Origin: Sphingomonas sanguinis
Lineage (GTDB): Bacteria; Pseudomonadota; Alphaproteobacteria; Sphingomonadales; Sphingomonadaceae
Assembly (NCBI RefSeq): GCF_001476905.1
Contig: NZ_LDTE01000010.1
Location: forward strand, 124,001 to 188,000
DNA: 64,000 bases
Reading direction: 5' to 3'
The position numbers were made by a program, and so were the translations under genes. The stretch's first letter is position 1, and every line of letters begins with the position of its first letter. The notes under the pieces were generated by a model. That model searched no databases, was not told the DNA's origin, and saw only the letters and a list, made by a program, of their open reading frames with translations. Below are positions 35,671-44,952 of the stretch, in pieces.

Positions 35671-37107
35671 TCAGCGGAAGGGCGGCTCGTTGAACGCGCG
35701 CAGCTTGCGGCTGTGCAGCTTGTTGCCCTCGCGGCGCAGCTGTTCGCAGGTTTCGATGCCGATCCGCATATGCTCGCTGATCGCACGTTCATAGAAGCGG
35801 TTGGCCTGGCCGGGCAGCTTCAGCTCGCCGTGCAGCGGCTTGTCGGACACGCAGAGCAGCGTCCCGTACGGCACGCGGAAGCGATAGCCCTGCGCCGCGA
35901 TCGTCGCCGACTCCATATCGATGCCGACCGCGCGGCTGAGCGAGAAGCGCAGCGCCGACTTGGAGTAACGCAGCTCCCAGTTGCGGTCGTCGGTGGTCAC
36001 GATCGTGCCGGTGCGCAGGCGACGTTTCAACTCGTCGCCCGACTGGCCCGAGACGATCTCGGCGGCCTTGGCGAGGGCGACCTGCACCTCGGCGATGGCG
36101 GGCACCGGGATTTCGGGGGGCAGCACGTCGTCCAGCACATGATCGTCGCGCAGATAGGCATGGGCGAGTACATAGTCGCCGATCCGCTGGCTGGGACGAA
36201 GGCCACCGCAATGGCCGATCATCAGCCACGCTTCGGGCCGCATGACCGCGAGATGGTCGCAGATCGTCTTGGCGTTGGACGGGCCGACGCCGATATTGAC
36301 CAGGGTGATGCCGGTGCCGTCCTTAGCGACCAGGTGATAGGCGGGCATCTGGTGCCGCCGCCACGCGCTGTCGGTGACGATCTTGTCGACATCCTCGGGC
36401 CGCTCGATGACGATGCCGCCCGCACCCGACAGGGCGGTGAAGCGCGAGCCCTCGCCCAGCTGCGACGCGCCCCAGCGAACGAATTCATCGACATAGCGGT
36501 GATAGTTGGTGAACAGCACGAAGCGCTGGCAATGCTCGGGCGGGGTGCCGGTATAGTGACGCAGCCGGGCGAGCGAGAAATCGGTGCGCAACCCGTCGAA
36601 CAGCGCCAGCGGCCGGTTGCCGTCGGCGGTCATCCACAGGCCATCGGCGATCTCGTCACCGATATGCGCCAGCTCGGTCGCCGGGAAGAAGCGTGCCAGT
36701 TCGGCCGCCGACACCGTGTCGAGGCTCAGCGCGTGGCCGGGGTCGAGCACATAGGGGAAGGGGATTTCCTGGTGACCGGGCACCGCCTCGACCGAGACGT
36801 CGTAATCCTCGATCAGCAGGGTCAGCTGCTCGATCAGGTAATCCCGGAACAGCGCGGGCTTCGTGACGCTGATCCGGTAATCGCCGGGCGAGACCAGACG
36901 TCCGAACGAGCGCATCGGGGCGGGGCGTCCGCCCTCGCCACGATAAACCAGCCGGATTTCTGGGTAGGCGAAGCAGCCATGCGCGCGGTCTTCCGGCGTC
37001 GGCGTGGTGCCATCACGAAGGTAGAGCGTCAGCGCGTCCTTCAGACGCGTGACGGAGGCGGTGTAGAGGCGGTCGAGTTCCTCGACGATCGTTGCGGCTT
37101 GAGTCAT
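35671..37107 (-). CDS. amn: AMP nucleosidase
   Basis: Hydrolyses AMP to adenine and ribose 5-phosphate, adjusting adenylate pools. The 478-residue protein has the AMP-nucleosidase N-terminal domain (about 1-170) and a nucleoside-phosphorylase-like catalytic domain with VNIGVGPSNAKTICDH, MIGHCGGLRPSQ and GIDMESATIAAQGYRFRVPYG. The length is close to the E. coli enzyme (484). E. coli Amn is activated by ATP and repressed through phosphate. No regulatory site is evident here. The adjacent H1-like gene is not obviously related. Confidence 0.95.
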   Translation of the reverse strand: MTQAATIVEELDRLYTASVTRLKDALTLYLRDGTTPTPEDRAHGCFAYPEIRLVYRGEGGRPAPMRSFGRLVSPGDYRISVTKPALFRDYLIEQLTLLIEDYDVSVEAVPGHQEIPFPYVLDPGHALSLDTVSAAELARFFPATELAHIGDEIADGLWMTADGNRPLALFDGLRTDFSLARLRHYTGTPPEHCQRFVLFTNYHRYVDEFVRWGASQLGEGSRFTALSGAGGIVIERPEDVDKIVTDSAWRRHQMPAYHLVAKDGTGITLVNIGVGPSNAKTICDHLAVMRPEAWLMIGHCGGLRPSQRIGDYVLAHAYLRDDHVLDDVLPPEIPVPAIAEVQVALAKAAEIVSGQSGDELKRRLRTGTIVTTDDRNWELRYSKSALRFSLSRAVGIDMESATIAAQGYRFRVPYGTLLCVSDKPLHGELKLPGQANRFYERAISEHMRIGIETCEQLRREGNKLHSRKLRAFNEPPFR

Positions 37108-37187
37108 CGTTCAGAGCTAAGCCCTGATTGTGACACTGGCAAGCGCGCGGACGACCGGGATCGCCCGCGCGTGCCTGGACGCCCAAG

Positions 37188-37406
37188 TCAGGCGCCGTGA
37201 ATGGAGTTTTCGTCGTCGGAAGGGCTGCGCAGCTTGGATGCGCCGAACGCGGCACCCGCAACGGCAGCGGCCACGCCAGCCGCGATTCCGGCGGCGGCAT
37301 AGGGGTGTTCCTTCACCTTGCCGCCTGCGGCCTTCGCCGCGTCTTGCGCCTTTTCGGTGAAGCTCTTGGGCGCTGCCTGCTTTTCGGGGGGGACATAGGT
37401 GGTCAT
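37188..37406 (-). CDS. Small membrane-anchored protein, ElaB/YqjD-like architecture
   Basis: A 72-residue protein: a charged amphipathic N-terminal half (SFTEKAQDAAKAAGGKVKEHP), then a Gly/Ala-rich hydrophobic segment (about 37-56) and a short acidic tail. This is the layout of the tail-anchored ElaB/YqjD/DUF883 group, some of which associate with ribosomes in stationary phase, but the sequence match is not strong enough for naming. The start has a GAGGAG site nine bases upstream. Confidence 0.65.
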   Translation of the reverse strand: MTTYVPPEKQAAPKSFTEKAQDAAKAAGGKVKEHPYAAAGIAAGVAAAVAGAAFGASKLRSPSDDENSIHGA

Positions 37407-37540
37407 GGCCAGTGCTCCTCTCTCGTTTCCGTCCACGTTAGCTGAAAACGCCGCTACGGCCAGCGCTGTTCCGCCCCCGATCCGACCGACCACCCTGTCC
37501 GGGGCGCGCTTCGCCGGATCGGGGGCAGACCGGCATCGCG

Positions 37541-38020
37541 TCAGAGCGCGCCCAGCAGATGCTCGGCCGAGCTGACCTTGAACTCGCCGGGTGCCTCGAC
37601 GAACAGCTGCTCGACTACGCCGTCATTGACCAGCATCGCGTAGCGCTGGCTGCGCGTGCCCATGCCGAATTTCGAGCCGTCCATGGTCAGGCCGACCGCC
37701 TTGGCGAAATCGGCATTGCCGTCGGCCAGCATCGTGATCGCGCTCGCCGCATTGGTCTGGCCCCAGGCCTTCATGACGAACACGTCGTTGACCGAGGTGC
37801 AGGCGATCTCATCGACGCCCTTGGCCTTCAGTGCGTCGGCCTGGGCGATGAAACCCGGCAGGTGCTGGGCGGAGCAGGTGGGGGTGAAGGCGCCGGGCAC
37901 CGCGAACAGTGCGACGCGCTTGCCCGCGAAGAAATCGGTGGTGCTGACCTGTTCCGGGCCATCGGGCGTCGCCTTGACCAGCGTAGCGGCGGGGAGGCGG
38001 TCTCCGACCTTGATCGTCAT
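37541..38020 (-). CDS. Peroxiredoxin, Prx5/AhpE-like
   Basis: A 159-residue thiol peroxidase that reduces hydrogen peroxide and organic peroxides. The peroxidatic Cys49 lies in the PGAFTPTCS motif (Prx5 signature PxxxTxxC). A second cysteine (EIACTSVND, Cys74) is close to the position that forms a disulfide in some Prx5 proteins. The start ATG 38018-38020 is clean. It diverges from yqgE across about 120 bases that show no obvious OxyR-type motif to me. Confidence 0.93.
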   Translation of the reverse strand: MTIKVGDRLPAATLVKATPDGPEQVSTTDFFAGKRVALFAVPGAFTPTCSAQHLPGFIAQADALKAKGVDEIACTSVNDVFVMKAWGQTNAASAITMLADGNADFAKAVGLTMDGSKFGMGTRSQRYAMLVNDGVVEQLFVEAPGEFKVSSAEHLLGAL

Positions 38021-38142
38021 GATGCTTCGTCCTGCGGGAAAGGCCGCGGCAGGGTGCCGGGCTTGCGCGGGCGTTCATGGGGCAGGACGCCCCGCGATTT
38101 CAAGCATGGCGAGCGGGCGTGGTGATCCCTATAGTCGGGTAC

Positions 38143-38706
38143 GTGGATCAACTGACTTATCTTTCCGGCCAATTCCTGCTCGCCATGCCGGGCATGGCCG
38201 ATCACCGTTTCGATCATGCCGTCATCGCCATGTGCGCGCATGACGAGGGCGGGGCGCTCGGCATCGGGCTGGGCGCGACGATCGACGGCATCGGCTTCCA
38301 CACGTTGCTCGACCAGTTCGAGATCGCGCATGGCGACGCGCCCGACGCGCCGGTCCATTATGGCGGCCCGGTCGAGCCGCGTCGCGGCTTCGTGCTGCAC
38401 AGCCATGACTGGCAGGGGCAGGACAGCGTCGATGTCGGCGGCCGCTGGGTCCTGTCCAGCACGGTCGACGTGCTGCGGGCCATTGCCGAGGGGCAGGGGC
38501 CCGAACGCTGGGTCGTGGCGCTCGGCTATGCCGGATGGGATGCGGGCCAGCTGGAGGAGGAACTGCGCGAGCCCGGCTGCTGGTTCACGGTCGGCGGCGA
38601 GCGCGAGGTGCTGTTCGACGTCGCGCCCGAGGATCGCTGGCAGGCGGCGTTCGGCACGGCGGGGATCGACCCGCGCCTGCTGGTGACGGGCGGCGGCACC
38701 GCCTGA
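38143..38706 (+). CDS. YqgE/AlgH family protein
   Basis: A 187-residue cytoplasmic protein of the YqgE/AlgH family, the same length as E. coli YqgE. Features are [23 protein letters not shown] at the start and [14 protein letters not shown] near 70-83. The family function is unclear; in Pseudomonas AlgH was linked to alginate regulation. The start is the GTG at 38143 ([11 protein letters not shown]), directly before the conserved block. No ATG is available nearer. It is divergent from the peroxiredoxin and followed by the ahcY regulatory region. Confidence 0.88.
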   Translation: MDQLTYLSGQFLLAMPGMADHRFDHAVIAMCAHDEGGALGIGLGATIDGIGFHTLLDQFEIAHGDAPDAPVHYGGPVEPRRGFVLHSHDWQGQDSVDVGGRWVLSSTVDVLRAIAEGQGPERWVVALGYAGWDAGQLEEELREPGCWFTVGGEREVLFDVAPEDRWQAAFGTAGIDPRLLVTGGGTA

Positions 38707-38723
38707 GCAGGCGACACTCAAGC

Positions 38724-38743
38724 ATATAAAGATATCTTTATAT
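38724..38743. promoter_or_regulatory. 20-bp perfect palindrome upstream of ahcY (candidate operator)
   Basis: ATATAAAGATATCTTTATAT is a perfect palindrome, very AT-rich in a GC-rich background, 93 bases before the ahcY start and 17 after the yqgE stop. It is too AT-rich for chance in this genome and could hold a -10 element. The form recalls ArsR-family operators. A SahR-type methionine-cycle regulator is a candidate binder (inference). Confidence 0.7.
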
Positions 38744-38836
38744 TTGATCCCTAAGGCGATCGCGGCTAAGGCGTGGCGCGTGCCGATCGGCGTGCTTCAG
38801 CGTCTTGGTCGGCCCCATTTTGCACGGAGTTTCGTC

Positions 38837-40255
38837 GTGTCCACGACTGCCGCCACCAAGAACGATTACGTCATCAAGGATATCGGCCTGGCCGATTTCG
38901 GCCGCGCCGAGATCAAGATCGCCGAGACCGAGATGCCCGGCCTGATGGCCCTGCGCGAGGAATTCGGCGCAGCCCAGCCGCTCAAGGGCGCGCGCATCAC
39001 CGGTTCGCTGCACATGACGATCCAGACCGCCGTGCTGATCGAGACGCTGACCGCGCTCGGCGCCGACGTCCGCTGGGCGACCTGCAACATCTTCTCGACC
39101 CAGGACCATGCCGCCGCCGCGATCGCCGCCGCCGGTATCCCCGTCTTCGCCGTGAAGGGCGAAACGCTGGCCGAGTACTGGGACTATGTCGGCGACATCT
39201 TCGACTGGGACAAGAATGGTGACGGCACCACCGCCAACATCATTCTGGACGACGGCGGCGACGCGACCATGTTCGCGCTGTGGGGCGCCAAGCTCGAAGC
39301 CGGTCAGAGCTTCGGCGAGCCCGAGAACGAAGAGGAAGTCGAGTTCCAGCGTTCGGTCAAGGCGTTCATCGCCAAGAAGCCGGGCTATCTGACCCAGACG
39401 GTCAAGAACCTGAAGGGCGTGTCGGAAGAAACGACGACCGGCGTGCACCGCCTGTACGAGATCGCGAAGAAGGGCGAGCTGCCTTTCCCGGCGATCAACG
39501 TCAACGACTCGGTCACCAAATCGAAGTTCGACAATCTGTACGGCTGCAAGGAATCGCTGGTCGACGCGATCCGTCGCGCCACCGACGTCATGCTGGCGGG
39601 CAAGGTCGCCGCGGTCGCCGGTTTCGGCGACGTGGGCAAGGGCTCGGCCCAGTCGCTCCGCAATGGCGGCGCGCGCGTGCTCGTGACCGAAATCGACCCG
39701 ATCTGCGCGCTGCAGGCGGCGATGGAGGGCTTCGAGGTCGTGACCATGGATGAGGCCGTGAAGCGCGCCGACATCTTCGTCACCGCGACCGGCAACGCCG
39801 ACGTCATCACCGCCGATCACATGAAGGCGATGAAGCCCATGTCGATCGTCTGCAACATCGGCCACTTCGACAGCGAGATCCAGATCGCGGCGCTGTCGAA
39901 CTACAAGTGGACCGAAGTGAAGCCCGGCACCGACCTGGTCGAGTTCCCGGACGGCAAGCAGATCATCGTGCTGGCCAAGGGGCGCTTGGTGAACCTGGGC
40001 TGCGCGACGGGCCACCCGTCCTTCGTGATGTCGGCCTCGTTCACCAACCAGACGCTCGCCCAGATCGAGCTGTGGACCAAGGGTGAGAACTACAAGAACG
40101 AAGTCTATGTGCTCCCGAAGCACCTGGACGAGAAGGTCGCCGCGCTCCACCTCGAAAAGCTGGGCGTCCAGCTGTCGAAGCTGAGCGAGAAGCAGGCCGC
40201 CTATATCGGCGTGCCGGTCGAAGGCCCGTTCAAGCCGGATCACTATCGCTATTGA
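38837..40255 (+). CDS. ahcY: Adenosylhomocysteinase (S-adenosylhomocysteine hydrolase)
   Basis: Hydrolyses S-adenosylhomocysteine to adenosine and homocysteine, removing the inhibitor left by methyltransferases. The 472-residue NAD-dependent enzyme has [34 protein letters not shown], the Rossmann motif [12 protein letters not shown], and GHFDSEIQI, all family-typical, and the C-terminal KPDHYRY. I start at GTG 38837, seven bases after a GGAG site, giving [13 protein letters not shown]. In-frame upstream residues are not conserved. A strong intrinsic terminator follows its stop, so it is probably a single-gene unit under the palindrome at 38724. Confidence 0.97.
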   Translation: MSTTAATKNDYVIKDIGLADFGRAEIKIAETEMPGLMALREEFGAAQPLKGARITGSLHMTIQTAVLIETLTALGADVRWATCNIFSTQDHAAAAIAAAGIPVFAVKGETLAEYWDYVGDIFDWDKNGDGTTANIILDDGGDATMFALWGAKLEAGQSFGEPENEEEVEFQRSVKAFIAKKPGYLTQTVKNLKGVSEETTTGVHRLYEIAKKGELPFPAINVNDSVTKSKFDNLYGCKESLVDAIRRATDVMLAGKVAAVAGFGDVGKGSAQSLRNGGARVLVTEIDPICALQAAMEGFEVVTMDEAVKRADIFVTATGNADVITADHMKAMKPMSIVCNIGHFDSEIQIAALSNYKWTEVKPGTDLVEFPDGKQIIVLAKGRLVNLGCATGHPSFVMSASFTNQTLAQIELWTKGENYKNEVYVLPKHLDEKVAALHLEKLGVQLSKLSEKQAAYIGVPVEGPFKPDHYRY

Positions 40256-40287
40256 TCCCGCTTTCCGGCCTCGGTCGGACGAAAATC

Positions 40288-40318
40288 GGGGGCTGTCCGA
40301 AAGGGCGGCCCCCTTTTT
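40288..40318 (+). terminator. Intrinsic terminator of ahcY
   Basis: GGGGGCTGTCC and GGGCGGCCCCC form an 11-bp stem (two G-T pairs) around a GAAA loop, followed directly by TTTTT. It lies 33 bases after the ahcY stop and is a textbook rho-independent terminator. Confidence 0.92.
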
Positions 40319-40419
40319 CATGGGCGGAGGCCGGAAAGGCCACGTCTTGCATATGGCGTATCGCCCGCCGATCGCGCTAGAGATGGGCCGATGCAGCGTC
40401 CTCGCCCAGACCCTCACGG

Positions 40420-42792
40420 ATGATCACGATCGGTAACGTCGAGGCGGTTCTGCTGGGCGCGGGGGCGTGCGGGATCATTATCCTGGGCATGGTCCTGCTG
40501 TTCCTCGGCATTCGCGCGCGGTCGGAGGCGTCGACCGTGCGGCTGGAGCGCGACCGGCTCGATGCGCTGATGCGCTCGGGGCCCGCCCAGCCGATGGTGA
40601 TCCGCACCGACGGTCGGGTGGAGATGCCGCCGCGCCTGGCCGACTGGCTGGGCCTGATCGATGCGGCGCGTTTCCTGGAGGAATTGTCGAGCGACGATGC
40701 CGGGCTGACGGCGGAGGACCGGGCGCTGCTCGCCGCCGATCTGAACGCGGCGCAGAAGACGGGGCGGCGCTTCCGCCGGGTCGTTCGCCCGCAGGGATCG
40801 ACGCGCACCCTGTTGTTCGAGGGCGCGCGCGCACCGGCGGATCAGGGCGCGGCGGGCGAGGTCGTCATCTGGGCGTTCGACATGACCGAGGCGCAGGACG
40901 AAATCGCGCGTCTGGATGCCGAGGCACGGCGGCTGGGCGACGCCTTCCAGGCGCTGACCGGGCTGATCGAGGCGGCGCCGTTGCCCATGTGGTATCGCGG
41001 CACCGACCTGCGGCTCGCCATGGTCAACAGCGCCTATGTCGAGGCGGTCGAGGGGCGCGATGCCGCCGATGTCGTCGGACGCGGCCTGGAACTGGTCGAG
41101 GGATCGGGACGCGGTGGTCCGCTTGCCGGGGCGGCGGCGGCGCGCGACCAGGGGCGGCCGCACGAACAGGTATTGCCCGCGACCATCGATGGCGCGCGCC
41201 GGGCCTTGCGCATCTTCGACGTGCCGTTGCCTACCGGGGGTATTGCGGGCTTCGCGGTCGATATCGAGGACCTGGAACAGTCGCGCGCCGGGGCCAAGCG
41301 TTTCGCCGAGGCGCAGCGCGCGATGCTCGACCGGCTGTCAGCGGCGGTGGCGCATTTCGGGCCGGATCGCGGCCTGGTCTTCTGCAACCAGCCCTTCCGC
41401 CGCATGTTTGCGATGCGCACCGAATGGCTGGCTGATCACCCGGAGTTCGACCGTATCCTGGAGCGGATGCGCGAGGCCAATCGCAGCCCCGAGGTCCGCG
41501 ATTTCCCCGGCTGGAAGGCGGAGCGGATCGAGTGGTTCCGCCAGGCGGGAACGGGCATCGAGGAGCAATGGCATCTGCCCGGCGGCACGCATCTGCGCGT
41601 CGTGGCGCAGCCGCTGCCCGATGGCGGGCTGCTCGTGATCTTCGAGGATCGGACCGAGGAGGTGCAACTGGCCTCCGCGCGCGACACGCTGCTCCGGGTG
41701 CGCACCGCGACTTTCGACAATTTGTTCGAGGCGCTCGGCGTGTTCGCCGCCGATGGCCGGTTGCAGTTGTGGAACAACCGTTTCCGCGCGCTGTGGGGGC
41801 TGGAGGAGGATTTCCTGACCAGCCATCCGCGCGTCGACACCTTTGCAGAGCGCATTGCCGAGAGGCTGGCGACGCCGGGGCGGTCGGGCCTGATCGTCGA
41901 TCTGGTCCGCTCGGCCACGCTCGAACGGCAGCAGCGCGGCGGGCGTGTCGCCTTTGCCGATGGGCGGCATTTCGAGTTCGCGGGCGTGCCGCTGCCCGAC
42001 GGCAATGCGCTGTTCACCCTGCTGGACATCACCGACAGCAGGCGGGCCGAGCAGGCCTTGCGCGACCGTGCCGACGCGCTGGAGGCGGCGGACAAGGTGA
42101 AGACCGCCTTCGTCGCCAATATGAGCTATGAACTGCGCACGCCGCTGACCTCGATCAGCGGTTTTGCGGAGATGCTGCACGGCGGTTTCGCCGGGCCCTT
42201 GCCCGACACCGCGACGACCTATGTCGAGGCAATTTTGGAATCGACCGAGCGGCTGGGCCTGCTGGTCGACGACGTGCTCGACCTGACCCGGATGCAGGCG
42301 GATGCCGAGATCACGCGCGAGGATGTGGAGCTGGCCCGCGTCGCGCGCGCAGCGGCGGACACGATCCGGCCGATCGCGGGGCGGCGCAAGCTGGACTTCG
42401 CCATTGAAATTCAGCGCTCCTTGGGGCGCATCACCGGCGATCGTCGCCGGTTGCAGGAAACCATCGAGCATCTGCTCCGCCACGCGGTCGAACAGACGCC
42501 TGAAGGCGGGCGCATCCTGCTCCATGCCGATGGCGATTCGGCGCGCGCGCGGATCGTGGTGTCGGACGACGGACAGGGCATGGACGCCGCATCGGTCGCC
42601 CGCGCCTTCGACCGCTTTGCCGAGCCTGGGATCAAGGCGACCGGCGAACGCGCGCTGGGCCTGGGCCTGCCGCTCGCCAAGCAGTTCGTCGAGGCGCATG
42701 GCGGCACCATCACCCTGTTGTCCGAACCGGGCGAGGGTACGCTGGTCACGGTCGAACTGCCCCGGCGCGTGAGCGAAAAGGAAAAGCCATGA
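40420..42792 (+). CDS. divL: DivL-type PAS sensor pseudo-histidine kinase
   Basis: A 790-residue membrane protein with an N-terminal helix (8-31), a long region with several PAS-like modules (about 60-545), then HisKA-like and HATPase domains. The phosphoacceptor site reads MSYELRTPL, with Tyr570 where kinases have His, as in Caulobacter DivL (Tyr550), which steers CckA and hence CtrA. The N-box Asn is replaced by His688 (HLLRHAVEQT), while G1 (DDGQG, 716-720) and G2 (GLGLPLAKQ) remain. The gene order divL-tsaE-kinase-nucleotidyltransferase-addB-addA-trxA, as I recall, recurs in alphaproteobacteria. No ribosome site is evident at the ATG. Confidence 0.88.
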   Translation: MITIGNVEAVLLGAGACGIIILGMVLLFLGIRARSEASTVRLERDRLDALMRSGPAQPMVIRTDGRVEMPPRLADWLGLIDAARFLEELSSDDAGLTAEDRALLAADLNAAQKTGRRFRRVVRPQGSTRTLLFEGARAPADQGAAGEVVIWAFDMTEAQDEIARLDAEARRLGDAFQALTGLIEAAPLPMWYRGTDLRLAMVNSAYVEAVEGRDAADVVGRGLELVEGSGRGGPLAGAAAARDQGRPHEQVLPATIDGARRALRIFDVPLPTGGIAGFAVDIEDLEQSRAGAKRFAEAQRAMLDRLSAAVAHFGPDRGLVFCNQPFRRMFAMRTEWLADHPEFDRILERMREANRSPEVRDFPGWKAERIEWFRQAGTGIEEQWHLPGGTHLRVVAQPLPDGGLLVIFEDRTEEVQLASARDTLLRVRTATFDNLFEALGVFAADGRLQLWNNRFRALWGLEEDFLTSHPRVDTFAERIAERLATPGRSGLIVDLVRSATLERQQRGGRVAFADGRHFEFAGVPLPDGNALFTLLDITDSRRAEQALRDRADALEAADKVKTAFVANMSYELRTPLTSISGFAEMLHGGFAGPLPDTATTYVEAILESTERLGLLVDDVLDLTRMQADAEITREDVELARVARAAADTIRPIAGRRKLDFAIEIQRSLGRITGDRRRLQETIEHLLRHAVEQTPEGGRILLHADGDSARARIVVSDDGQGMDAASVARAFDRFAEPGIKATGERALGLGLPLAKQFVEAHGGTITLLSEPGEGTLVTVELPRRVSEKEKP

Positions 42793-43235
42793 CGATCCGG
42801 CTGGCCGATGCCGCCGCCACCGAGGATTTCGGCCGCCGCTTGGCCGCGCATATCCAGCCGGGTGACGTCGTGACGCTGACCGGGGCGCTGGGAGCGGGCA
42901 AGACCAGTCTGGCGCGCGGGCTGCTCGCCGCGCTTGGCCTGCCCGGCGAAGCCCCGAGCCCCAGCTTCGCGATCGTCCAGCCCTATGCCCCGCCCGAGAC
43001 GGTGTTTCCGGTCCTTCATGTCGACCTGTACCGGCTCGACGGGCCGGAGCAGATGGAGGAACTGGGGCTGGACGAAGCCTTGTGGGACTCCGCGCTGATC
43101 GTCGAATGGCCGGACCGGGCGGGCGAGGGGGTATGGCCGCAGGCGCTGGCGCTGACCCTGGAGATGGACCCGGACGGCGGACGCATCTTGACAGCGCAAG
43201 TGCCCTCGGGCTGGGAAAACCGATGGCCGATATGA
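42789..43235 (+). CDS. tsaE: tRNA threonylcarbamoyladenosine biosynthesis ATPase TsaE
   Basis: ATPase partner of TsaB/TsaD in making the t6A modification on ANN-decoding tRNAs. The 148-residue protein has the Walker A motif GALGAGKTSLARG (about 32-44), the motif SPSFAIVQPY and the HVDLYRL region with the metal-binding acidic residues. Its ATG overlaps the divL stop (ATGA), and its own 3' end overlaps the next gene, so it is fully within the operon. Confidence 0.95.
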   Translation: MTIRLADAAATEDFGRRLAAHIQPGDVVTLTGALGAGKTSLARGLLAALGLPGEAPSPSFAIVQPYAPPETVFPVLHVDLYRLDGPEQMEELGLDEALWDSALIVEWPDRAGEGVWPQALALTLEMDPDGGRILTAQVPSGWENRWPI

Positions 43236-44200
43236 CCCCGCCGGCGGATGCCGCCGCCTTTCTGACGACGCTGGGATGGGAGGGGGCGGTGATCGCCCCG
43301 CTCGCCGGAGATGCCTCGTTTCGCCGTTATTTCCGGGTGACGCTGGAGGCGCGCCGTGCCGTCCTGATGGACGCGCCGCCGCCGCATGAGGACCCGCGCC
43401 CCTTCATCGCCATCGCGCGCTGGCTGGTCGGCAAGGGCTTTGCTGCGCCAGCGATCCTGGGTGCCGACGAAGCGCGCGGCCTGGTCCTGATCGAGGATTT
43501 CGGCGACGACCGGATGCGCGAGGCGATTGAGGCCGATCCCGACGTGACGGTGCAACTCTATAGCGATGCGGTCGACCTGCTCGCCGCGCTGCGAAACCAC
43601 GCCCCCGAGGGATTGGCACCGTACGACACCGCCGTCCTCCACCGTGAGGCGGCGCTCTTGCCCGAATGGTACACGCCCGCCGTTGGCCTCGACGTCGATG
43701 TCGAGGGCTATCGTGCCGCCTGGGATCAGGTGTTCGCCCATGCGCTGGCCGACAAGCCCGTCACCGTGCTGCGTGATTATCATGTCGAGAACCTGATGCT
43801 GGTCGGGCCCGGGCGGACGCTGGGCCTGCTCGACTTTCAGGACGCGCTGGCGGGGCATCCGGCCTATGACCTTGTTTCGCTGCTCCAGGATGCGCGGCGC
43901 GATGTCGAGCCGTCGATCGAAGAGGCGATGCTCAAGCGCTATCTGGCCGCGACCGGCGAGGGCGATGCGTTCCTGAACGCCTATCATGTCCTGGGTGCGC
44001 AGCGGAACGCCAAGATCATCGGCATCTTCACCCGCCTGTGGAAGCGCGACGGCAAGCCGCGTTATGCCGCGCTGTGCCCGCGCGTCTGGGCCTATCTGGA
44101 ACGTGACCTGACGCATCCGGTGCTGGCCCCGGTGGCCGCCTGGTTCGACGATAACGTGCCGCCCGAACTGCGCGGCGACCCGAAGGTGCTCTCGCAATGA
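43223..44200 (+). CDS. amgK: AmgK-like N-acetylmuramate/N-acetylglucosamine anomeric kinase
   Basis: Phosphotransferase of the aminoglycoside-kinase fold, phosphorylating the anomeric hydroxyl of MurNAc (and GlcNAc) during cell-wall recycling, giving MurNAc-1-phosphate. The 325-residue product has the Brenner-type motif LRDYHVENLML (catalytic Asp, Asn ligand) and the metal motif LLDFQDAL about 20 residues later. Start ATG 43223 has a GGGA site. An ATG nine bases later overlaps the tsaE stop as ATGA and is equally possible. The following gene encodes the matching MurU enzyme, which supports this name over a generic phosphotransferase. Confidence 0.86.
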   Translation: MADMTPPADAAAFLTTLGWEGAVIAPLAGDASFRRYFRVTLEARRAVLMDAPPPHEDPRPFIAIARWLVGKGFAAPAILGADEARGLVLIEDFGDDRMREAIEADPDVTVQLYSDAVDLLAALRNHAPEGLAPYDTAVLHREAALLPEWYTPAVGLDVDVEGYRAAWDQVFAHALADKPVTVLRDYHVENLMLVGPGRTLGLLDFQDALAGHPAYDLVSLLQDARRDVEPSIEEAMLKRYLAATGEGDAFLNAYHVLGAQRNAKIIGIFTRLWKRDGKPRYAALCPRVWAYLERDLTHPVLAPVAAWFDDNVPPELRGDPKVLSQ

Positions 44201-44952
44201 CCCGCCAGCTCTCGATCCGCCCGACCCCCGGTGGCCGGGTGCCGCGCACCGCGATGGTGATGGCGGCGGGGCTGGGCAAGCGGATGCGCCCGCTGACCGC
44301 CACGCGGCCCAAGCCGCTGGTCTCGGTGGCGGGCAAGCCGTTGATCGATCATGTCTTCGACCGGCTGGTCGCGGCTGGGGTGGAACGGGCAGTGGTCAAT
44401 GTCCATTATCTCGCCGACCAGCTCGAAGCGCATCTGAAGGATCGTTTTCCGGGGATCGAGGTCATCATCTCCGACGAGCGCGAGCAGTTGCTCGAAACCG
44501 GTGGCGGGCTGGTCAAGGCCAGGCCTTTGCTGGGCGATGAGCCGATCCTGGTCATCAACAGCGACAATTTGTGGATCGACGGGCCGGTCGATGCGATCCG
44601 CCTGCTCGCCTCGCGCTGGGACGACGCGACGATGGACGCGCTGCTGCTGATGGTGCCGCTGGCGCGGGCGCACAATCATGATGGGCAGGGCGATTTCTAT
44701 CTGGGTGCCGATGGCCGGATTACCGCTCGCCGAGCGCGTAGCCGGGTCGCGCCCTTTTCCTATACCGGGCTTCAGATCCTGCATCCCCGCCTGATCGCGG
44801 ACGCGCCCGAGGGGCCGTTCTCGACCAACCTGTTCTGGAACCGCGCGATCGAGGCGGGACGTGCCTTCGGCCAAGTTCATCAGGGGCTGTGGTTCGATGT
44901 CGGCACCCCGCGTGCCATTCCGCAGACGGAGCTGATCCTCTCGGATGGCTGA
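44197..44952 (+). CDS. murU: MurU-like N-acetylmuramate-1-phosphate uridylyltransferase
   Basis: Nucleotidyltransferase that turns MurNAc-1-phosphate into UDP-MurNAc, bypassing de novo synthesis and hence the fosfomycin target MurA. The 251-residue protein has MAAGLGKRMRPLTATRPKPLV (about 22-42), VINSDNLW (117-124 region) and GTPRAIPQ near the C-terminus, typical of the sugar-nucleotidyltransferase family. Its ATG overlaps the amgK stop by four bases (ATGA), and its 3' end overlaps addB by eight bases. Without biochemical data the precise sugar is inferred from the amgK pairing. Confidence 0.85.
   Translation: MTRQLSIRPTPGGRVPRTAMVMAAGLGKRMRPLTATRPKPLVSVAGKPLIDHVFDRLVAAGVERAVVNVHYLADQLEAHLKDRFPGIEVIISDEREQLLETGGGLVKARPLLGDEPILVINSDNLWIDGPVDAIRLLASRWDDATMDALLLMVPLARAHNHDGQGDFYLGADGRITARRARSRVAPFSYTGLQILHPRLIADAPEGPFSTNLFWNRAIEAGRAFGQVHQGLWFDVGTPRAIPQTELILSDG

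Noticed and set aside
38744..38836. SAM/SAH riboswitch in the ahcY leader
   Set aside because: I could not fit a known SAH or SAM-II pseudoknot to the leader. The AT-rich palindrome is better explained as a protein-binding site. A covariance-model search would settle it.
38738..40417. Minus-strand frame covering ahcY
   Set aside because: Shadow of ahcY; His/Arg/Asp-rich translation without motifs, running through the ahcY terminator.
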